64,000 nucleotides of DNA, from NCBI RefSeq assembly GCF_900010755.1, contig NZ_CZJT01000103.1, positions 351,053 to 415,052 on the forward strand, written 5' to 3'. The notes under the pieces are model-generated. The model was not told where the DNA came from, did no database searches, and saw only the letters and a program-made list of their open reading frames with translations. The position numbers and the translations under genes are program-made. The DNA is from Paeniglutamicibacter antarcticus (lineage in GTDB: Bacteria; Actinomycetota; Actinomycetes; Actinomycetales; Micrococcaceae). This document shows, piece by piece, positions 25,784 to 34,788 of the stretch; position 1 is the first letter of the stretch, and every line of letters starts with the position of its first letter.

Positions 25784-27334
25784 ATGAGCACTGATGCAAC
25801 CACCACCACCGGCAGCGACCAGCCCCTCGAGGAACGCGTGAACAACCGTTCACAGCGCCCGTCCTCCGAGGCCTTCAAAGCCTTCATGGCCTCCTCGTGG
25901 GCCCCCGACACCTCCGCACTTCCGGGCGCCGATGAGGTTGCCCCCTACGCGGCCACCCGCCGTGCTGCGATCTCCGCACGCTTCCCGGGCGAACGTCTGG
26001 TCATCCCGGCCGGTCCGCTGAAGGTCCGCTCCAATGACACCGACTACCGTTTCCGTCCCCACTCCGGTTTCGCCCACCTGACCGGTCTGGGCCTTGACCA
26101 CGAGCCAGACGCGGTGCTGGTCATGGAACCAACCGCCGAGGGCACCGGCGATGGCGGCTCCAACCACCACGCAACGCTCTACTTCTCGCCCATGGCAGGG
26201 CGCGACACCGCCGAGTTCTACTCGAACTCCCGAACCGGTGAATTCTGGATCGGCCCACGCCCGACCCTGGCCCTGCTGCAGGCTCGCCTGGGCCTGCCCA
26301 CCGCTGATGTCGTCGGCCTTGAGGTTGCCATCACCAAGGATGCGGGCGTGCGTGAACTTGGCGGCATGCGCATCCGCCTGCTGCGCGAGGTCGACATGAA
26401 CTGCGACGCACTGGTTGACACCTCCCGCATCAACACCGGCGTTGACCTTGAGGTCTCCGACTCGCTGGACGGCGAGCTCACCGAGGCCCTCTCCGAGATC
26501 CGCCTGGTGAAAGACGCCTGGGAAATCGGCGAAATGCAGAAGTCTGTCGATGCGACAGTCAACGGCTTCCACGACGTGGTCCGCTCCCTTGACCGCGCGG
26601 TGGCACACACCCGCGGCGAACGCGTCGTCGAGGGCGCTTTCTTCGCCCGCGCCCGCGAAGAGGGCAACGACCTGGGCTATGACACCATTGCCGCCTCAGG
26701 CAACAATGCCACGGTGCTGCACTGGATCAACAACAACGGCACCGTCAACGACGGGGACCTGTTGCTGCTCGATGCAGGCGTGGAGGCCGAGTCCCTCTAC
26801 ACGGCCGACGTGACCCGCACCCTTCCGGTGAACGGCACCTACACGGATGTCCAGCGCAAGATCTACCAGGCAGTGCTCGATGCCGCCGATGCCGCCTTTG
26901 CCGTGGCCAAGCCGGGCACCACGTTCCGCGACCTGCACGGCACCGCCATCAAGGTGCTCGCGGAGAACCTGAATTCCTGGGGCCTGCTGCCGGTTTCGCT
27001 GGACGAGGCGCTCTCCCCGGAGGGCCAGCAGCACCGCCGCTGGATGCCGCACGGCACCAGCCACCACCTAGGCCTTGACGTGCACGACTGCGCGCAGGCC
27101 AAGGCCGAGCTGTACCTGGACGGCATCCTGGAGGAGGGCATGGTCTTCACCATCGAACCCGGCCTGTACTTCAAGAACGAGGACCTGGCGGTGCCGGAGG
27201 AATACCGCGGCATCGGCGTGCGCATCGAGGACGACGTCCTGGTCACCGCCGATGGTTGTGTGAACCTCTCGGCCGCGTTGCCGCGCACCCCCGAGGCCGT
27301 TGAGGCCTGGATGGCCGAGGTCCGCAACAGCTAG
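25784..27334 (+). CDS. pepP: Xaa-Pro aminopeptidase (aminopeptidase P, M24B)
   Basis: Cleaves N-terminal residues preceding proline. 516 residues: an N-terminal AMP_N domain (about 60-220, with DYRFRPHSGFAHLTGL) followed by the pita-bread catalytic domain. All five metal ligands can be placed: Asp in LLLDAG, Asp in YTADVTRTLPV, His in PHGTSHHLGLDVHD, Glu in FTIEPGLYF and Glu in GVRIEDDVLV. The start has GGGAG just upstream. A strong terminator follows. It is a housekeeping cytosolic peptidase with no obvious operon partner. Confidence 0.95.
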   Translation: MSTDATTTTGSDQPLEERVNNRSQRPSSEAFKAFMASSWAPDTSALPGADEVAPYAATRRAAISARFPGERLVIPAGPLKVRSNDTDYRFRPHSGFAHLTGLGLDHEPDAVLVMEPTAEGTGDGGSNHHATLYFSPMAGRDTAEFYSNSRTGEFWIGPRPTLALLQARLGLPTADVVGLEVAITKDAGVRELGGMRIRLLREVDMNCDALVDTSRINTGVDLEVSDSLDGELTEALSEIRLVKDAWEIGEMQKSVDATVNGFHDVVRSLDRAVAHTRGERVVEGAFFARAREEGNDLGYDTIAASGNNATVLHWINNNGTVNDGDLLLLDAGVEAESLYTADVTRTLPVNGTYTDVQRKIYQAVLDAADAAFAVAKPGTTFRDLHGTAIKVLAENLNSWGLLPVSLDEALSPEGQQHRRWMPHGTSHHLGLDVHDCAQAKAELYLDGILEEGMVFTIEPGLYFKNEDLAVPEEYRGIGVRIEDDVLVTADGCVNLSAALPRTPEAVEAWMAEVRNS

Positions 27335-27374
27335 CCGCCTGCTGTGTGGCGGGGCCCGGTTCCCGCAACAAAAC

Positions 27375-27437
27375 AAGCCCGGCCCGGGTCTTTCCCCACG
27401 CTTATTCGCGATGGAGGAAGACCCGGGCCGGGCTTTT
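27375..27437. terminator. Bidirectional terminator after pepP
   Basis: An 18-bp perfect stem (27375-27392 with 27418-27435) is followed by a T-run on the plus strand and lies between convergent genes. Confidence 0.88.
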
Positions 27438-27455
27438 TGCGTTAGTGCCGGGAAG

Positions 27456-28340
27456 TTAGTGGCGGGATTCGTTTTCGGTGCCGGTCTCCGTCGCGGAGCC
27501 GTTCCCGGCGTCGGGTTCGGCAACAGGTGCTTCAACCACTGGAGCTTCAGCAACAGGAGCGTCGGCGTCCGGGGAGGTCGCCACCGGAACATCGACGGCC
27601 GTTGTTTCAGCGACGGGGACAACCGGTGCTTCGGGAACCGGCTGGACGCGAATGCCGAACTGCGGGCGGCCATCGGGCAGGTCGGAGTACGAGCTGGAGG
27701 TCACGGTGGACGCTGCCGGGGCCTGTGCCTCGTCGGGGGCCGACGGTGCGGCTGCCGCAGCGGGGACCACCGGCTGCACCTGCTGAACCGGGGTGTGGGG
27801 CTGCATCGGCGCCGGACGGGCGCCCACGCCGGCATCGGCGGCGCCGCGGCTCATCGGGAGCTTGGAGGCCAACGCCCGTGCGGCATGCGCATGCGAGAAA
27901 TCAACCACCACGTCGTAGCTGGTGGCCAAAACCTGGGACTGCGAGGCAAAATCGCGCTTTCCGCGGCGGAAGGAGTAGCTCACCACGCCAACGATCATCC
28001 AGATCGCGATGCCCAGGCCCACCGAGGACAGGATCTGCGCCCACGCGTTGGAGGTCGGATTGAAGATCGAAAGGATCAACCCCACAAACACACCGAACAT
28101 TGCACCCTGGGCGGCCCCCGCGGCGGCGACCTTCGGGTAGCTGAGCTTGGCGGTGACGCGTTCCACACTCTTGAGGTCGTTGCCAACGATCGTGATGTTG
28201 GAGACCGGGAAGTCGTTGTCGGCCAGGTAGTCAACTACCTTCTGCGCGTCAAGGTATGAGTCGTAGCGACCCAGGAGTTCACCGCGCGGCAAACCGAGTG
28301 AGTGCGAGTGGTTAGTGGAAGCACCAAGTGGGGATGACAT
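27456..28340 (-). CDS. YflT-like (general stress protein 17M) membrane protein with Pro/Ala-rich tail
   Basis: 294 residues. The first 60 or so (GELLGRYDSYLDAQKVVDYLADNDFPVSNITIVGNDLKSVERVTAKL) match the general-stress-protein-17M/YflT-like domain. Two closely spaced membrane helices follow (about 75-130), then a short FSHAHAARALASKLP block, and a long low-complexity tail rich in Pro, Ala, Val and Glu that is probably disordered. Function unknown; a stress-linked membrane role is inferred from the domain. The ATG at 28340 is used; a GTG at 28355 is possible. Confidence 0.78.
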   Translation of the reverse strand: MSSPLGASTNHSHSLGLPRGELLGRYDSYLDAQKVVDYLADNDFPVSNITIVGNDLKSVERVTAKLSYPKVAAAGAAQGAMFGVFVGLILSIFNPTSNAWAQILSSVGLGIAIWMIVGVVSYSFRRGKRDFASQSQVLATSYDVVVDFSHAHAARALASKLPMSRGAADAGVGARPAPMQPHTPVQQVQPVVPAAAAAPSAPDEAQAPAASTVTSSSYSDLPDGRPQFGIRVQPVPEAPVVPVAETTAVDVPVATSPDADAPVAEAPVVEAPVAEPDAGNGSATETGTENESRH

Positions 28341-28455
28341 GCTTCTATTGTGCACGCTCCGGACCCGGCAGAACGGTTTGATCGCTGAAGGTGAAAGAGC
28401 AATGTCACAGTGGCGGCCCCGGAGACGCCTACGTGCTACCCCGCAGCCAAGGCAG

Positions 28456-28461
28456 TAGCCT
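28456..28461 (+). promoter_or_regulatory. -10 box of MgtE-like gene (leaderless)
   Basis: TAGCCT seven bases before the GTG at 28469; no ribosome site is present. Confidence 0.5.
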
Positions 28462-28468
28462 AGAGAGC

Positions 28469-29773
28469 GTGAGCAGCAATTCTTCGAAGGTCTTCATCGC
28501 ACGCCTGCTGGGCCTTGACGTGTTCGACCCGCTGGGCGACCGCCTGGGCCGGTTGCGTGACGTCGTGGTGATTTCCCGCGCGCTCACCAAACCAGCCCAG
28601 TGCGTCGGCGTGGTCGTCGAGGTCCCCGGCAAACGCCGCGTGTTCGTCCCAATGACCCGCATCACCGCCATGGAATCGGGCCAGATCATCTGCTCCGGCC
28701 TGGTGAACATGCGCCGCTTCGTCCAGCGCGGAGCCGAGATCCTGGTCGCCGCCGAGCTCTTTGACCGCCGCGTGGTCTTCGCCGACGGCACCGGCAATGC
28801 GACGGTGGAGGACATCGGCCTGAGCCAGGAACGCAACGGGGACTGGATCATCTCCGATTACTACGTGCGCCGCGGCGAACCCTCCGGCGGGTTGCTTGGC
28901 CTGCGCCGGGCCCGCGGGGAACGCCTGCTGGTGCCCTGGGATGCGATCATCCACACAGCCCTGCATGAACCTCAGGCCGCCGGCACCTATGTTGCCGCCC
29001 ACGACGAAATGAAGCCCGCCGACTTCGCCGATGCCCTGCATGAGATGAACGTCAAGCGCCGCGTCGAGGTCGCCAGCGAATTGCAGGATGACCGGTTGGC
29101 GGACGTGCTGCAGGAAATGCCAGACGACGAGCAGGTGCAGATCATTTCGGCACTTGACATGGAACGCGCAGCCGACGTGCTGGAGGAGATGGACCCCGAC
29201 GACGCCGCCGACCTGCTCTCGGAGCTCTCCGAGGACACCAAGCACGCGTTGCTGGAGCTGATGGAGCCCGAGGACGCACGTGACGTGCGACGGTTGCTCG
29301 AATACGCGGAGGGCACCGCCGGGTCCATGATGACCCCGGTCCCGGTGATCCTCTCCCCCGAGGCCACGGTGGCCGAGGCACTGGCCGCGGTGCGCCGCGA
29401 GGAGCTCTCCCCCGCGTTAGCCTCCACGGTGTACGTGGCGCGCCCGCCGCTGGAAACCCCCACCGGACGCTATCTGGGCGCCGTGCACATCCAGGCGCTG
29501 CTGCGCACCCCGCCGCCCGAATCCCTGGGCAACATCGTGGACACGCATCTGGAACCCATCTCCGACATGGCAGATGTTCCCGAGGTCGCGCGCACGCTGG
29601 CCACCTACAACCTGACCTCGCTGGGCGTGGTCAATTCCGCAGGCCGGCTGGTGGGCGCGGTCACCGTCGATGACGTGCTTGACCACCTGCTGCCCGAGGA
29701 CTGGCGCACCCACGACCACCACAATCCAACCCCCGCCTCCGCGGATCCACCACCTGGAGGGGCACATGGCTGA
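28469..29773 (+). CDS. MgtE-like sensor protein: PRC-barrel, MgtE N-domain and CBS pair, no channel
   Basis: 434 residues with no membrane helix. Residues about 10-160 hold two PRC-barrel-like segments (GLDVFDPLGDRLGRLRDVVV; GNATVEDIGLSQERNGDWI). Residues about 185-285 are the MgtE intracellular N-domain, with its repeated acidic units (EMPDDEQVQIISALDMERAAD; EMDPDDAADLLSEL), and CBS modules follow to about 420 (GSMMTPVPVILSPEATVAE; TLATYNLTSLGVVNSAGRLVGAVTVDDVLDHL). The transmembrane pore of MgtE is absent, so this is a soluble magnesium- or nucleotide-sensing module. It overlaps the DUF1003 membrane gene by 8 bp, suggesting a shared complex. Confidence 0.85.
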   Translation: MSSNSSKVFIARLLGLDVFDPLGDRLGRLRDVVVISRALTKPAQCVGVVVEVPGKRRVFVPMTRITAMESGQIICSGLVNMRRFVQRGAEILVAAELFDRRVVFADGTGNATVEDIGLSQERNGDWIISDYYVRRGEPSGGLLGLRRARGERLLVPWDAIIHTALHEPQAAGTYVAAHDEMKPADFADALHEMNVKRRVEVASELQDDRLADVLQEMPDDEQVQIISALDMERAADVLEEMDPDDAADLLSELSEDTKHALLELMEPEDARDVRRLLEYAEGTAGSMMTPVPVILSPEATVAEALAAVRREELSPALASTVYVARPPLETPTGRYLGAVHIQALLRTPPPESLGNIVDTHLEPISDMADVPEVARTLATYNLTSLGVVNSAGRLVGAVTVDDVLDHLLPEDWRTHDHHNPTPASADPPPGGAHG

Positions 29774-30446
29774 GAAACGCCACACCAAGACCGGGCTCGA
29801 CACCCCCATGCGGGCCCGCGACCGATTCTTCCCGCGATTCTCCCCCGACCCCGACGCGTTCGGGTCCAGCACCGAGAAGTTCGCCCGCTTCATGGGCACC
29901 CCGCAATTCCTGGTCTACATGAGCATCTTCTGCGTGTTCTGGCTGATCTGGAACACCTGGGCACCGGTGAACTGGCGCTTTGACTCCGCGGCCCTGGGCT
30001 TCACCGCGTTGACCCTGATGCTCTCGCTGCAGGCCTCCTACGCGGCCCCGCTGCTGCTGCTGGCCCAAAACCGGCAGGATGACCGGGACAAGGTTTCCCT
30101 CTCCGATGACCGCAGCCGCGCCGAGCGCAACCTTGCGGACACCGAGTACCTCACCCGCGAACTCGCGGCCCTGCGCATTGCCCTGCGCGATGTTGCCACC
30201 CGGGACTACGTGAGAAGCGAGCTGCGTTCGGTGCTTGAGGAACTCCTGGAGACCGCCGACGGCGAGGAACTGCGGCTGCGCGCCAAGAGCCCCAAGCGGC
30301 GCGAGCGCTCAACTTCCCATGCCGGGTCCAACACCGGATCCAACACCGGCCTCATTCCGCAGGTCCAGGCAGCTCCCAAACGCGCGGAGCCAAACCACCG
30401 GATCCCCACCGACGAAGACCGGCACGAAGAAAAGAACGACGCCTGA
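29766..30446 (+). CDS. DUF1003 membrane protein
   Basis: 226 residues. The N-terminal two thirds match DUF1003: FMGTPQFLVYMSIFCVFWLIWN is helix 1, WRFDSAALGFTALTLMLSLQASYAAPLLLLAQNRQ is helix 2 and the signature loop, and DRSRAERNLADTEYLTRELAALR follows as a coiled region. The tail is hydrophilic and basic. Function unknown; the family is often found next to MgtE-domain proteins. The ATG has GGAGGGG at five bases. It starts inside the MgtE-like gene and its TGA overlaps the Mrp ATG (TGATG), so three genes form one coupled operon. Confidence 0.88.
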   Translation: MAEKRHTKTGLDTPMRARDRFFPRFSPDPDAFGSSTEKFARFMGTPQFLVYMSIFCVFWLIWNTWAPVNWRFDSAALGFTALTLMLSLQASYAAPLLLLAQNRQDDRDKVSLSDDRSRAERNLADTEYLTRELAALRIALRDVATRDYVRSELRSVLEELLETADGEELRLRAKSPKRRERSTSHAGSNTGSNTGLIPQVQAAPKRAEPNHRIPTDEDRHEEKNDA

Positions 30447-31555
30447 TGAGCACCGAGCCCCGGCTCCTTGAAGCACTTTCCAACGTCCAGGACCCGGAGC
30501 TGCGCCGCCCGATCACCGAACTGGGCATGGTCGAATCCGCGGTGCTCGACGGTTCCACGGCCCGGGTGAAGATCCTGCTGACCATCGCCGGCTGCCCGAT
30601 GCGCTCCACCATCGAAGCCGACACCACAGCCGCCCTGACCGCACTGCCGGAGATCGCCTCCGTGGCCCTCGAACTGGGCGTGATGAGCCCGGAGCAACGC
30701 GCCACCCTGCGCGAGAGCCTCAAGGCCCGCTCGGTGCCCTTCAGCGACCCTGGGTCGTTGACCCGCGTCATCGGCATCGCCAGCGGCAAGGGCGGGGTCG
30801 GCAAGTCCTCGCTGACCGCCAACCTTGCCTGCGCGATGGCCTCCGACGGGTTGCGCGTGGGGCTCATCGACGCGGACGTGCACGGTTTCTCCATCCCCGG
30901 CCTGCTGGGCATCCCGAAGGCAAAACCCACCCGGGTCGACGAGATGATCCTGCCCCCGGTGGCGCACGGGGTGAAGACCATTTCCATTGGCATGTTCGTG
31001 GATGACAACAAGCCGGTGATCTGGCGCGGTCCCATGCTGCACCGGGCACTTGAGCAATTCCTGACCGACGTGCACTTCGGCGACCTGGATGTGCTGCTGC
31101 TGGATTTGCCCCCGGGCACCGGGGACATCGCCATCTCCGTCTCCCAGTTGTTGCCCGGCTCCGAACTCGTGGTGGTCACCACCCCGCAGGCAGCCGCGGC
31201 CCAGGTGGCCGAACGTGCCGGATCCATCGCCAAGCAGACAGGCCAGAAGGTCATCGGCGTGATCGAGAACATGAGCTGGCTGCAGCTGCCCGATGGATCG
31301 CGGATGGAGCTCTTTGGCTCCGGCGGCGGTGCCGAGCTCAGCGAACGCCTCAGCGCCACCCTCGGTGCCGGGGTTCCGCTGCTCGGACAGGTCCCGTTGG
31401 ACCCGCTGCTGCGCGCCGGGGGCGACGCCGGGGTTCCGCTGGTGCTCTCGCATCCGGAGTCGGCGGCGGCCACGCAAATCGCCGCCATCGCACGCGCGCT
31501 GACGCACCGTCCACGCGGGCTTGCCGGAATGAAACTTGCGGTGAGTCCCGGGTAA
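30446..31555 (+). CDS. mrp: Mrp/NBP35-family P-loop ATPase (iron-sulfur cluster carrier type)
   Basis: 369 residues. An N-terminal MIP18/DUF59 domain (about 1-90, with NVQDPELRRPITELGMV) is followed by a Mrp ATPase. The deviant Walker A is SGKGGVGKSS near residue 113, with DADVHGFSIPGLLG and LDLPPGTGD after it. The CxxC pair that binds the cluster in many Mrp proteins (usually after ENMS) is missing: the segment reads ENMSWLQLPDGSRMELFGSGGG. The carrier role is therefore inferred from the family only. Third gene of the operon. Confidence 0.9.
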   Translation: MSTEPRLLEALSNVQDPELRRPITELGMVESAVLDGSTARVKILLTIAGCPMRSTIEADTTAALTALPEIASVALELGVMSPEQRATLRESLKARSVPFSDPGSLTRVIGIASGKGGVGKSSLTANLACAMASDGLRVGLIDADVHGFSIPGLLGIPKAKPTRVDEMILPPVAHGVKTISIGMFVDDNKPVIWRGPMLHRALEQFLTDVHFGDLDVLLLDLPPGTGDIAISVSQLLPGSELVVVTTPQAAAAQVAERAGSIAKQTGQKVIGVIENMSWLQLPDGSRMELFGSGGGAELSERLSATLGAGVPLLGQVPLDPLLRAGGDAGVPLVLSHPESAAATQIAAIARALTHRPRGLAGMKLAVSPG

Positions 31556-31606
31556 CTCCGGGCATCGGCCACCGTGCAGGGCCGCTACGGAATCCTGTCG
31601 CGTAGT

Positions 31607-31984
31607 TTAGGTGGCTTCGGTGTCAAACGGTGCTGACTCGTTGGCAGCGAGCCGGGTGACCTGCTTGGTCGCAGCCGAGTGCTGTTGCACCTCAAGGGGT
31701 GCCTTCACCGCGTCTACCGCGCCCTGGAAGTCATCCAGCAGCGCTTCCTTGATGATCCGACGCGGGTCGTACTGGCGAGGATCCAGCTTGCGCCAGTCCA
31801 TGTCGGCAATGTCATCGCCGACTTCCTCACGCAACTGCTCCTTGGCGCCGGTGGCCATGCGGCGTAATTCCTTCACGAGGCGCGCAAGTTGGGCCGCATA
31901 TTCGGGGAGTTTTTCGGGTCCCAAAATAACCACGGCCAAGATGGCCAGTACCAGCAACTCACTACCGTTGATTCCCAAAAACAC
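31607..31984 (-). CDS. tatB: Sec-independent translocase subunit TatB
   Basis: 125 residues. A very short N-terminus precedes one membrane helix (ELLVLAILAVVILGPEKLPEYA), which contains the TatA/B hallmark GPEKLP hinge, and an amphipathic helix (LARLVKELRRMATGAKEQLREEVG) follows. The length and the charged region after the helix fit TatB rather than TatA. It lies just downstream of the anti-sigma gene in the order sigE, anti-sigma, tatB, which also occurs in mycobacteria. It starts at a GTG with a weak ribosome site. Confidence 0.9.
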   Translation of the reverse strand: MFLGINGSELLVLAILAVVILGPEKLPEYAAQLARLVKELRRMATGAKEQLREEVGDDIADMDWRKLDPRQYDPRRIIKEALLDDFQGAVDAVKAPLEVQQHSAATKQVTRLAANESAPFDTEAT

Positions 31985-32026
31985 CCTTGAAGACTACCTG
32001 CTTTCGTGACGCATTACGGCCATGAC

Positions 32027-32974
32027 TCAGCTAAAGTCCAAAACCATCAGCCGTGAGAGGCCACGCATGAAGCGTTCGCCCAGCTGGTCAGGATCCGAAT
32101 CGAACCCGCTGAAATGGGTGTGCTCGCCGATGACCAGGCGCTGCAACAGGGCTTCGGTGTCCTTCTTGGAAAGGTTGGAGGCTATCGAGTAGTTAACTCC
32201 GTCCATGCTCAAGGTGGCAGTGCCCTTCCCGACATCGACGGTTGCCCCTGCCTTGGCCCCCAGCCTGCGTCCCAGGTCGGCAAGTGCCCCGTCGGTAACC
32301 TCGGAACCCTGAGTCTTGGCGGCCGGGGCTGCCGGCGCCGCCGGAGCGGCAAGCACTCCGGTGGCCAGCGTGTTTCCGGCCAGGGCGCGGACCTCGGTCA
32401 CTCGGACTTCCTTGTCTTCGTGTTTCAGGACGATGTGGACCTCGGCACTGCCCTTGCTGCGGGTGCCGGTGGCCGAGGCCAGCTGGAAGCCGCCAATCTC
32501 AATCACGGGGCAGGACCAGCCGGCGCTCCGCAGCTCCTCAAGATCATCGGCATCAAGCCCGGTCGCTTCGGCGCTCCAGGAGCCTGTGGGGTCCTTTTGC
32601 GCGGTGGCAGCGCTTGACGGCCCGCCCAGGGTCCAGGCCAGGCCCACCAGCGTGCCGAGGATCGCCAGGATGCCAAGCACCGCGACGGCGGGAATCCAGG
32701 GACGGAACCGGGACTGGTCGGAGGGCTCCGCGTACGCGGTGTGCGGGACGGACGCGCTGAGCAGTGTCTGCGCCCTCAGCGGGACCTGCGCGCTGAATTG
32801 CCCCTGGGTGTAGTCCTGGTTCTGGACCCACTGCGGTGCGGTGCGCGGGGTCGCCGCTTGGAGGTGCTCCCAGCATGCGAGGCATCGATGTACATGCCTT
32901 TCGACGCCGCGGCGTGCCTTGGGGTCCAGCCCACCGGCGATGTACGCCTGGATCTGCGAAGGATTTGCGTGCAT
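32027..32974 (-). CDS. Zinc-finger anti-sigma factor, membrane-anchored
   Basis: 315 residues. The N-terminal ZAS motif is visible as HVHRCLAC (H-x3-C-x2-C) near residues 28-35. One membrane helix lies at about 92-115 (WIPAVAVLGILAILGTLVGLAWTL), and the rest is an extracytoplasmic domain with an Ala/Pro-rich linker. It should hold the ECF sigma factor encoded 3 bp upstream until an envelope stress triggers release. It resembles RseA in position but carries a much longer outer domain, so its signal may differ. Confidence 0.88.
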   Translation of the reverse strand: MHANPSQIQAYIAGGLDPKARRGVERHVHRCLACWEHLQAATPRTAPQWVQNQDYTQGQFSAQVPLRAQTLLSASVPHTAYAEPSDQSRFRPWIPAVAVLGILAILGTLVGLAWTLGGPSSAATAQKDPTGSWSAEATGLDADDLEELRSAGWSCPVIEIGGFQLASATGTRSKGSAEVHIVLKHEDKEVRVTEVRALAGNTLATGVLAAPAAPAAPAAKTQGSEVTDGALADLGRRLGAKAGATVDVGKGTATLSMDGVNYSIASNLSKKDTEALLQRLVIGEHTHFSGFDSDPDQLGERFMRGLSRLMVLDFS

Positions 32975-32977
32975 GCC

Positions 32978-33607
32978 CTAGCTGACTCCCGGGATCGTCC
33001 GCCGGATCTTGGGCAGCACCGTGGCCGCAGGGGTGCGCACTGCTGGGTTGCGGTGCGCAAGCTTTTCGCGCAGCGTTGCCCGGCCCCGGTGGATGCGCGA
33101 GCGCACGGTGCCAAGCTTGACGCCAAGAGCCTCGGAGACCTCCTCGTAGGAGAGGCCCTCAAGGTCGCACAGCACGATGGCGGCCCGGAACTCCGGGGAC
33201 AGCGCCTCAAGGGCTGCCTGCACGTCGACGTCAAGGTTGTTGTACTCAAAACTGCGTTCCGGTCCCGGGGCGGTGCCCGGAAGTTTCGACTCGGCTTCCT
33301 CGCCCAATCCGTCAAAGCGGATGCGGGACTTGCGGCGGGCGGCATCAAGGAACAGGTTGGTGGTGATGCGGTGCAACCAACCGCCGATGGTTCCGGGGGT
33401 GAAGGTGTGCAGGGAACGAAAAACCCTCACGAAGGTTTCCTGGGCCAGGTCTTCGGCATCCTGCCGGTTGCCCGTCAAGCGGTAGGCCAGGCGGTAAACC
33501 CGGGGCGACTGGTCGCGCACGATTTCTTCCCAACTGGGAACCTCAAACGCACCCAGCTCGTCGGCGGAGCCCGGGGCGGTGGTCAAGGACGCATTCGTTG
33601 CATTCAC
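32978..33607 (-). CDS. sigE: ECF-family RNA polymerase sigma factor (SigE type)
   Basis: 209 residues. Region 2 runs from about 30 to 95 ([32 protein letters not shown]), and region 4 from about 135 to 185 ([46 protein letters not shown]) with the helix-turn-helix. There is no region 3, as expected for the ECF group. A GTG at 33607 is the start. It is followed at 3 bp by its likely anti-sigma partner and then tatB; an O-methyltransferase gene is divergent. This set is the actinobacterial envelope-stress sigE locus. Confidence 0.93.
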   Translation of the reverse strand: MNATNASLTTAPGSADELGAFEVPSWEEIVRDQSPRVYRLAYRLTGNRQDAEDLAQETFVRVFRSLHTFTPGTIGGWLHRITTNLFLDAARRKSRIRFDGLGEEAESKLPGTAPGPERSFEYNNLDVDVQAALEALSPEFRAAIVLCDLEGLSYEEVSEALGVKLGTVRSRIHRGRATLREKLAHRNPAVRTPAATVLPKIRRTIPGVS

Positions 33608-33808
33608 GGTTTCAATTCTGGTGCAAGCTCCTGTACGAATCCTGAGTGCAGCCTGTGCTGGTCCTACATTTCAAAACCAGCGACTGAGGTGGGCACATGG
33701 GAGATATGATAAGGGAAGGCAGGCCGCACCCGGTTTGGGCGCTTCGCAGGCCCACGACCATGCGGGCAGAGCACCGACGCGCATCATGAAAAGGAACCCA
33801 CCGCAGCC

Positions 33809-34444
33809 ATGAACCTTGATGTCTACAGCAGCTGGTCGTACGCCGAGGCGCAGGCACCGGAAGACACAGTCATCGCCCGAGCCCGCGAACGCGGACGGGA
33901 ACTGGGCGTCGAATCCGTCGGTCCGGCGACCGCCGGCCTGCTCACGGTGCTTGCAGCAACCTCACGGGCCCGGAACATCGTGGAAATCGGATCCGGAGTC
34001 GGCGTTTCGGGCACCAGCCTGCTGCGCGGACTCGAAGGGCTGGCGGCACTGACGACCATCGACATCGACGTCGACCACCTGGCGGCGGCGCGCGAGGCAT
34101 TCCACGAGGCAGGCTTTGATTCCTCCCGCATCCGCGCCATCGCCGGCCGTGCCGAGGCGGTGTTGCCGCGGTTGACCGATGCCGCCTACGACATCGTGTT
34201 TATCGACGCCGACAAGGCGCACCTGCCCGAGTACGTCACCCAGGCCATCCGCCTGGTCAAGGTCGGTGGCATGATCCTGCTGCACGACGCCTTTGACCAG
34301 CACCGGGTGGCCAAGCCAGCGGTCCGCCAGCCAAGCACCGTCGCCACCCGTAACGCCACCCGGCTGCTGCGCACCGATGAGCGCTTCAGCACAACCCTTG
34401 TGCCAAGTGGCGTCGGGCTGTTGGTCTCCGCACGGCTGAAGTAG
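33809..34444 (+). CDS. SAM-dependent O-methyltransferase (family 3, Rv1220c-like)
   Basis: 211 residues. The SAM-binding motif is VEIGSGVGVSGTSLLRGL near residue 56, followed by LTTIDIDVDHLAAARE and YDIVFIDADKAHLPEYV, the metal- and SAM-binding blocks of caffeoyl-CoA/catechol-type O-methyltransferases. The substrate is unknown. Position next to sigE is conserved in Actinobacteria. Its start has AAAGGAACC, rather far (13 bases) from the ATG. A possible TATGAT promoter lies at 33705. Confidence 0.9.
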   Translation: MNLDVYSSWSYAEAQAPEDTVIARARERGRELGVESVGPATAGLLTVLAATSRARNIVEIGSGVGVSGTSLLRGLEGLAALTTIDIDVDHLAAAREAFHEAGFDSSRIRAIAGRAEAVLPRLTDAAYDIVFIDADKAHLPEYVTQAIRLVKVGGMILLHDAFDQHRVAKPAVRQPSTVATRNATRLLRTDERFSTTLVPSGVGLLVSARLK

Positions 34445-34457
34445 CCAGTCGATGCAA

Positions 34458-34490
34458 AATGGGAGCCGACCTCAGCGGTCGACTCCCATT
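34458..34490. terminator. Bidirectional terminator
   Basis: A 14-bp stem with one G-T wobble (34458-34471 with 34477-34490) and a TCAGC loop, between convergent genes. Confidence 0.8.
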
Positions 34491-34513
34491 CATCGTTTAC
34501 TTTGAACCGAAAA

Positions 34514-34681
34514 TTACTCGGTGACGCCAACCAGGCAGTCACGCAGTGCCGCGGCCTCCTCGGCGTTGAGCTCGACGACCAAACGCCCGCCTCCGTCGAT
34601 CGGTACGCGCATGATCAGGCTACGGCCTTCCTTGGTGACCTCCATCGGACCATCCCCGGTACGTGGTTTCATCGCAGCCAT
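34514..34681 (-). CDS. DUF3117 family small protein
   Basis: 55 residues, the exact family length: MAAMKPRTGDGPMEVTKEGR at the start and a C-terminal VELNAEEAAALRDCL helix. The ATG at 34681 has AAAGGGA nine bases upstream; the longer frame to 34756 lacks support. Function is unknown. DUF3117 proteins lie near sigE and a DivIVA-like gene in other Actinobacteria, as here. Confidence 0.9.
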   Translation of the reverse strand: MAAMKPRTGDGPMEVTKEGRSLIMRVPIDGGGRLVVELNAEEAAALRDCLVGVTE

Positions 34682-34788
34682 TAGCGCTGTCCCTTTCATT
34701 TGAGGTTTGGGGTTGTGCCCCTCGCCCGGTGGTGATTTACACAGCGATCCAACCAATACGTGAATCGCCTTCGACTTGCTAACTTCTA

